DNA of 8,764 nt, from positions 1-8,764 of the forward strand of contig CANPYQ010000048.1 in the NCBI GenBank assembly GCA_947588865.1. Reading direction: 5' to 3'. Position 1 is the first letter of the stretch, and every line of letters begins with the position of its first letter. Shown piece after piece: positions 7,337-8,764 of the stretch. Under the pieces are notes generated by a model that worked only from the letters and a program-made list of their open reading frames with translations, did no database searches and was not told where the DNA came from. The stretch is from an uncultured Bacilli bacterium. Lineage in GTDB: Bacteria; Bacillota_I; Bacilli_A; RF39; UBA660. Made by a program: the position numbers and the translations under genes.

Positions 7337-7412
7337 GCACAACATTTATATTTGAACCAGGTCAGAGTTGGAAAACAGCAGCCTTAAAAATCTCTAAATG
7401 TGTGTGCTTTTT
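7337..7412 (+). ncRNA. ffs: Signal recognition particle RNA (4.5S-type, small)
   Basis: This RNA binds Ffh and targets nascent membrane proteins to FtsY and the translocon. The conserved Ffh-binding helix 8 is clear: ACCAGGTCAG (7357-7366), then A, stem GTT, tetraloop GGAA (7371 region), stem AAC, A and GCAGCC. E. coli 4.5S has the same layout with stem UCC/GGA, so both stem sides have changed together, which supports a working structure. The outer stem pairs GCAC and ACATTTA (7337-7348) with TAAATGT and GTGC near 7395-7407, and seven T residues follow (7408-7414) as terminator. At about 75 nt it is at the small end of the family and lacks an Alu domain, unlike the 271-nt B. subtilis scRNA. 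One symmetric-loop base (A7367) is G in E. coli. The ends are predicted from pairing. Confidence 0.87.
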
Positions 7413-7414
7413 TT
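7408..7414 (+). terminator. Poly-U terminator of ffs
   Basis: Seven consecutive T residues directly follow the closing stem of the SRP RNA, so the RNA's own outer helix can serve as the terminator hairpin. Confidence 0.65.
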
Positions 7415-7438
7415 ATAAATATTTAAATAATATATCAA

Positions 7439-7454
7439 TGTTTCACGTGAAACA
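7439..7454. promoter_or_regulatory. parS site 3 (ParB/Spo0J binding site)
   Basis: This is an exact 16-bp parS core within a 34-bp perfect palindrome (7430-7463), 25 bp downstream of the ffs terminator. With parS2 it brackets the SRP RNA gene. Confidence 0.93.
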
Positions 7455-7473
7455 TTGATATATGCAATAATAC

Positions 7474-7502
7474 TTTCTATTGTTATATACAAAATATATA
7501 AA
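7474..7502 (+). promoter_or_regulatory. Possible tadA promoter
   Basis: TTTCTA (7474-7479) and TATAAA (7497-7502) are 17 bp apart. The -35 matches consensus at only three of six bases. If used, transcription would start near 7509 and parS4 would lie in the 5' untranslated region of tadA. Confidence 0.3.
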
Positions 7503-7516
7503 AGATAAAAAATGCA

Positions 7517-7532
7517 TGTTTCACGTGAAACA
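7517..7532. promoter_or_regulatory. parS site 4 (ParB/Spo0J binding site)
   Basis: This is an exact 16-bp parS core with only one further palindromic base pair on each side (18 bp). It ends 2 bp before the GGAGGA (7535-7540) of tadA, so a ParB complex or an RNA hairpin here would sit against the tadA translation start. Confidence 0.93.
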
Positions 7533-7543
7533 TTGGAGGATAT

Positions 7544-7957
7544 ATGGATGAATATTATATGAAAATAGCTATTAAAGAGGCAAATAAAGCATTAAATAAA
7601 GAGGAAGTACCGGTTGGTGCAATTATAATAAAAAATAATAAAATAATTGCAAAAGCACATAATAAAAAAGAAAAATTAAATGATTCAACGAAACATGCTG
7701 AAATAATAGCTATATCAAAAGCTTGTAAAAAAATAAAAAATTGGAGATTAGATGATTGCATTTTATATGTAACAATGGAACCTTGTATGATGTGTTCTGG
7801 AGCTATAGAACAATCAAGAATAAAAAAAATAGTTTATGGCACTAAAAATAAAAATTATGGATATACAGAAAATTTAAAAAACATAGAAATTATTTCCCAA
7901 ATATGTGAAAAAGAATGTAAAAATTTAGTACAAACCTTTTTTAAAAAAAGAAGATAA
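7544..7957 (+). CDS. tadA: tRNA-specific adenosine deaminase TadA
   Basis: TadA converts the wobble adenosine of tRNA-Arg(ACG) to inosine, letting one tRNA read several CGN codons. The 137-residue protein is a compact cytidine-deaminase-fold zinc enzyme. Its catalytic motifs are intact: TKHAE (50-53) supplies zinc ligand H51 and proton-shuttle E53, and PCMMC (80-84) supplies zinc ligands C81 and C84. EVPVGAIII (21-29), AHN (38-40) and the FFKKRR tail are typical. It is a little shorter than the common 150-170 residues, mostly at the C-terminus. ATG 7544 has GGAGGA four bases upstream; the internal ATG at codon 6 lacks one. In B. subtilis the order is tadA, SRP RNA, dnaX; here the RNA gene precedes tadA. 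Free-standing cytidine or guanine deaminases are less likely given the motifs and neighbours. Confidence 0.93.
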   Translation: MDEYYMKIAIKEANKALNKEEVPVGAIIIKNNKIIAKAHNKKEKLNDSTKHAEIIAISKACKKIKNWRLDDCILYVTMEPCMMCSGAIEQSRIKKIVYGTKNKNYGYTENLKNIEIISQICEKECKNLVQTFFKKRR

Positions 7958-7970
7958 GTACTTTTTTTTT
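7943..7970 (+). terminator. Possible weak terminator after tadA
   Basis: AAAAAAAG (7943-7950) at the end of tadA can pair with CTTTTTTT (7961-7968), and the T run continues to 7970. The hairpin is almost all A-U, so termination is probably inefficient. Confidence 0.25.
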
Positions 7971-7984
7971 GTAAATTTAAAGTG

Positions 7985-7990
7985 TATAAT
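7985..7990 (+). promoter_or_regulatory. -10 element of a probable dnaX promoter
   Basis: A consensus TATAAT lies 23 bp before the dnaX start. The region 17 bp upstream is a T run with no clear -35. Transcription would begin near 7997, leaving a short leader that contains GAGGTG (8004-8009). Confidence 0.45.
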
Positions 7991-8013
7991 ATTATTATGA
8001 TTTGAGGTGAAAC

Positions 8014-8764
8014 ATGTATCAGGCATTATATAGAAAATATAGGCCGAAAACATTCGATGATGTAGTAGGTCAAAAAGTAATAGTACAAACCTTAACTAAT
8101 AGTATTTTAAATAACAAGATAAATCATGCTTATCTATTTACAGGACCAAGGGGTACTGGTAAAACTAGTATTGCTAAAATACTAGCTAAGATAGTTAACT
8201 GTGAATCTTTAGATCATGTAACACCTTGTAATAAATGTGTATCTTGTACACAAATGAATAATAGACAGAATACTGATATAATAGAAATAGATGCAGCTTC
8301 AAATAATGGAGTAGATGAAATAAGAGAATTAAGAGATAAGGTAAGTTTAGTACCTTCATTTGGAAAATATAAAGTATATATTATAGATGAGGTACATATG
8401 CTTACAACAGCAGCTTTTAATGCTTTACTTAAAACATTAGAAGAACCACCTAAACACATAATATTTATACTTGCAACAACAGAACCGCATAAGATACCTG
8501 CAACAATTCTTTCAAGGTGCCAAAGATTTGATTTTAAAAAAATAAGCATAAATGATATAAAGCAAAGATTAGAATATATTTGTAAACAAGAAAAAATAAA
8601 CATAGAAGATAATGCAGTAGAATTAATTGCTAAATTATCCGACGGTGGGATGAGAGATTCTGTAAGTTTATTAGACCAATTAACTGCCTACACACTAGAT
8701 AAAATAACTGTTGATGATGTAATAAGAGCAAATGCTGCATTTGAAAAATTAATGGGTGAAGAAG
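8014..8764 (+). CDS. dnaX: DNA polymerase III tau/gamma subunit (clamp loader), 3'-truncated
   Basis: DnaX is the ATPase of the clamp loader that opens and places the DnaN clamp. The first 250 codons are visible; the family usually runs past 500. The start MYQALYRKYRPKTFDDVVGQ is canonical, with GAGGTG (8004-8009) four bases upstream. Walker A is GPRGTGKTS (44-52), the zinc-binding cysteines are C63, C72, C75 and C78, Walker B with DE is VYIIDEVHM (121-129, D125-E126), sensor 1 is ATTEPHK (154-160), the arginine-finger SRC is at 167-169, and sensor 2 is GGMRDSVSLLDQ (211-222). Residues up to about I231-V236 fit DnaX. From about residue 239 the sequence (ANAAFEKLMGEE) resembles GyrB instead, so the last 45-55 bases may be a chimeric edge. 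Any programmed frameshift site for a gamma form would be outside the window. Confidence 0.93.
   Translation, partial: MYQALYRKYRPKTFDDVVGQKVIVQTLTNSILNNKINHAYLFTGPRGTGKTSIAKILAKIVNCESLDHVTPCNKCVSCTQMNNRQNTDIIEIDAASNNGVDEIRELRDKVSLVPSFGKYKVYIIDEVHMLTTAAFNALLKTLEEPPKHIIFILATTEPHKIPATILSRCQRFDFKKISINDIKQRLEYICKQEKINIEDNAVELIAKLSDGGMRDSVSLLDQLTAYTLDKITVDDVIRANAAFEKLMGEE

Larger units (their letters stand above)
7310..7427. repeat. 15-bp inverted repeat flanking ffs
   Basis: TTTAAATATTTATAA (7310-7324) recurs as its exact reverse complement at 7413-7427, immediately outside the two ends of the SRP RNA. Both arms are pure A/T, so chance cannot be excluded in this composition. Confidence 0.5.
7164..7543. 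other. Non-coding partition (parS) and SRP RNA region between gyrA and tadA
   Basis: This 380-bp stretch has no protein gene. In order it holds parS1 inside a terminator-like hairpin, a Noc-site-like palindrome, parS2, the ffs promoter, ffs with its poly-U end, parS3, a possible tadA promoter, and parS4 beside the tadA ribosome binding site. The remaining bases are simple A/T-rich sequence. The parS centres are spaced 54, 204 and 78 bp apart. Confidence 0.85.

Noticed and set aside
7892..7905. ATTTCCC half of a Noc-like site in tadA.
   Set aside because: The second half of the palindrome is missing.
7999..8014. parS-like sequence (GTGAAACA half-site, 12 of 16 bases) over the dnaX ribosome binding site.
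   Set aside because: The left half is not palindromic, and the matching bases are largely accounted for by the GAGGTG ribosome binding site and start codon context.

Overview
This window looks like a piece of the origin-proximal chromosome of a very AT-rich, low-GC Gram-positive bacterium, probably an uncultured member of Bacilli (a Mollicutes, Erysipelotrichales or RF39-like lineage). The evidence is the strong A/T bias, the dnaN-recF-gyrB-gyrA order, a ComK homologue, Bacilli-like DnaX and TadA, and GGAGG-type ribosome binding sites on every gene except recF. TGG encodes Trp and the long conserved genes contain no in-frame TGA, so the standard bacterial code (table 11) applies rather than the Mycoplasma code. 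The taxonomic placement is inference.

Layout, all on the + strand: dnaN (sliding clamp, missing its N-terminus at the left edge) ends at a palindromic terminator. A short comK-family competence regulator follows at 1015-1470, where many Firmicutes have the small S4-domain gene yaaA. A new promoter then leads to recF, gyrB and gyrA, which form a tight operon: recF and gyrB overlap by 8 bp, and gyrB and gyrA are 11 bp apart. A 380-bp non-coding stretch (7164-7543) comes next, then tadA (tRNA adenosine deaminase) and the first 250 codons of dnaX (clamp-loader tau/gamma), cut by the right edge.

The non-coding stretch is the most interesting part. It holds four exact copies of the 16-bp parS palindrome TGTTTCACGTGAAACA, the site bound by the chromosome-partition protein ParB (Spo0J). 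Three of the four sit in larger perfect palindromes of 28, 36 and 34 bp. Between parS1 and parS2 lies ATTTCCCAGGAAAT, one base away from the site of Noc, a ParB paralogue that acts in nucleoid occlusion. Between parS2 and parS3 lies a compact gene for the signal recognition particle RNA (ffs), with its own promoter and terminator, bracketed by a 15-bp inverted repeat. The fourth parS touches the ribosome binding site of tadA. I infer that this is a major ParB loading centre close to the origin, with a small essential RNA gene embedded in it.

Together the genes handle replication (clamp, clamp loader), repair (RecF), supercoiling (gyrase), segregation (parS), translation fidelity (TadA), protein export (SRP RNA) and possibly competence (ComK).

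One caution concerns the right edge. The last roughly 45-55 bases of dnaX encode a peptide that looks like the C-terminal part of GyrB rather than DnaX, which suggests a chimeric sequence or assembly end. I found no phage, insertion sequence or CRISPR array.
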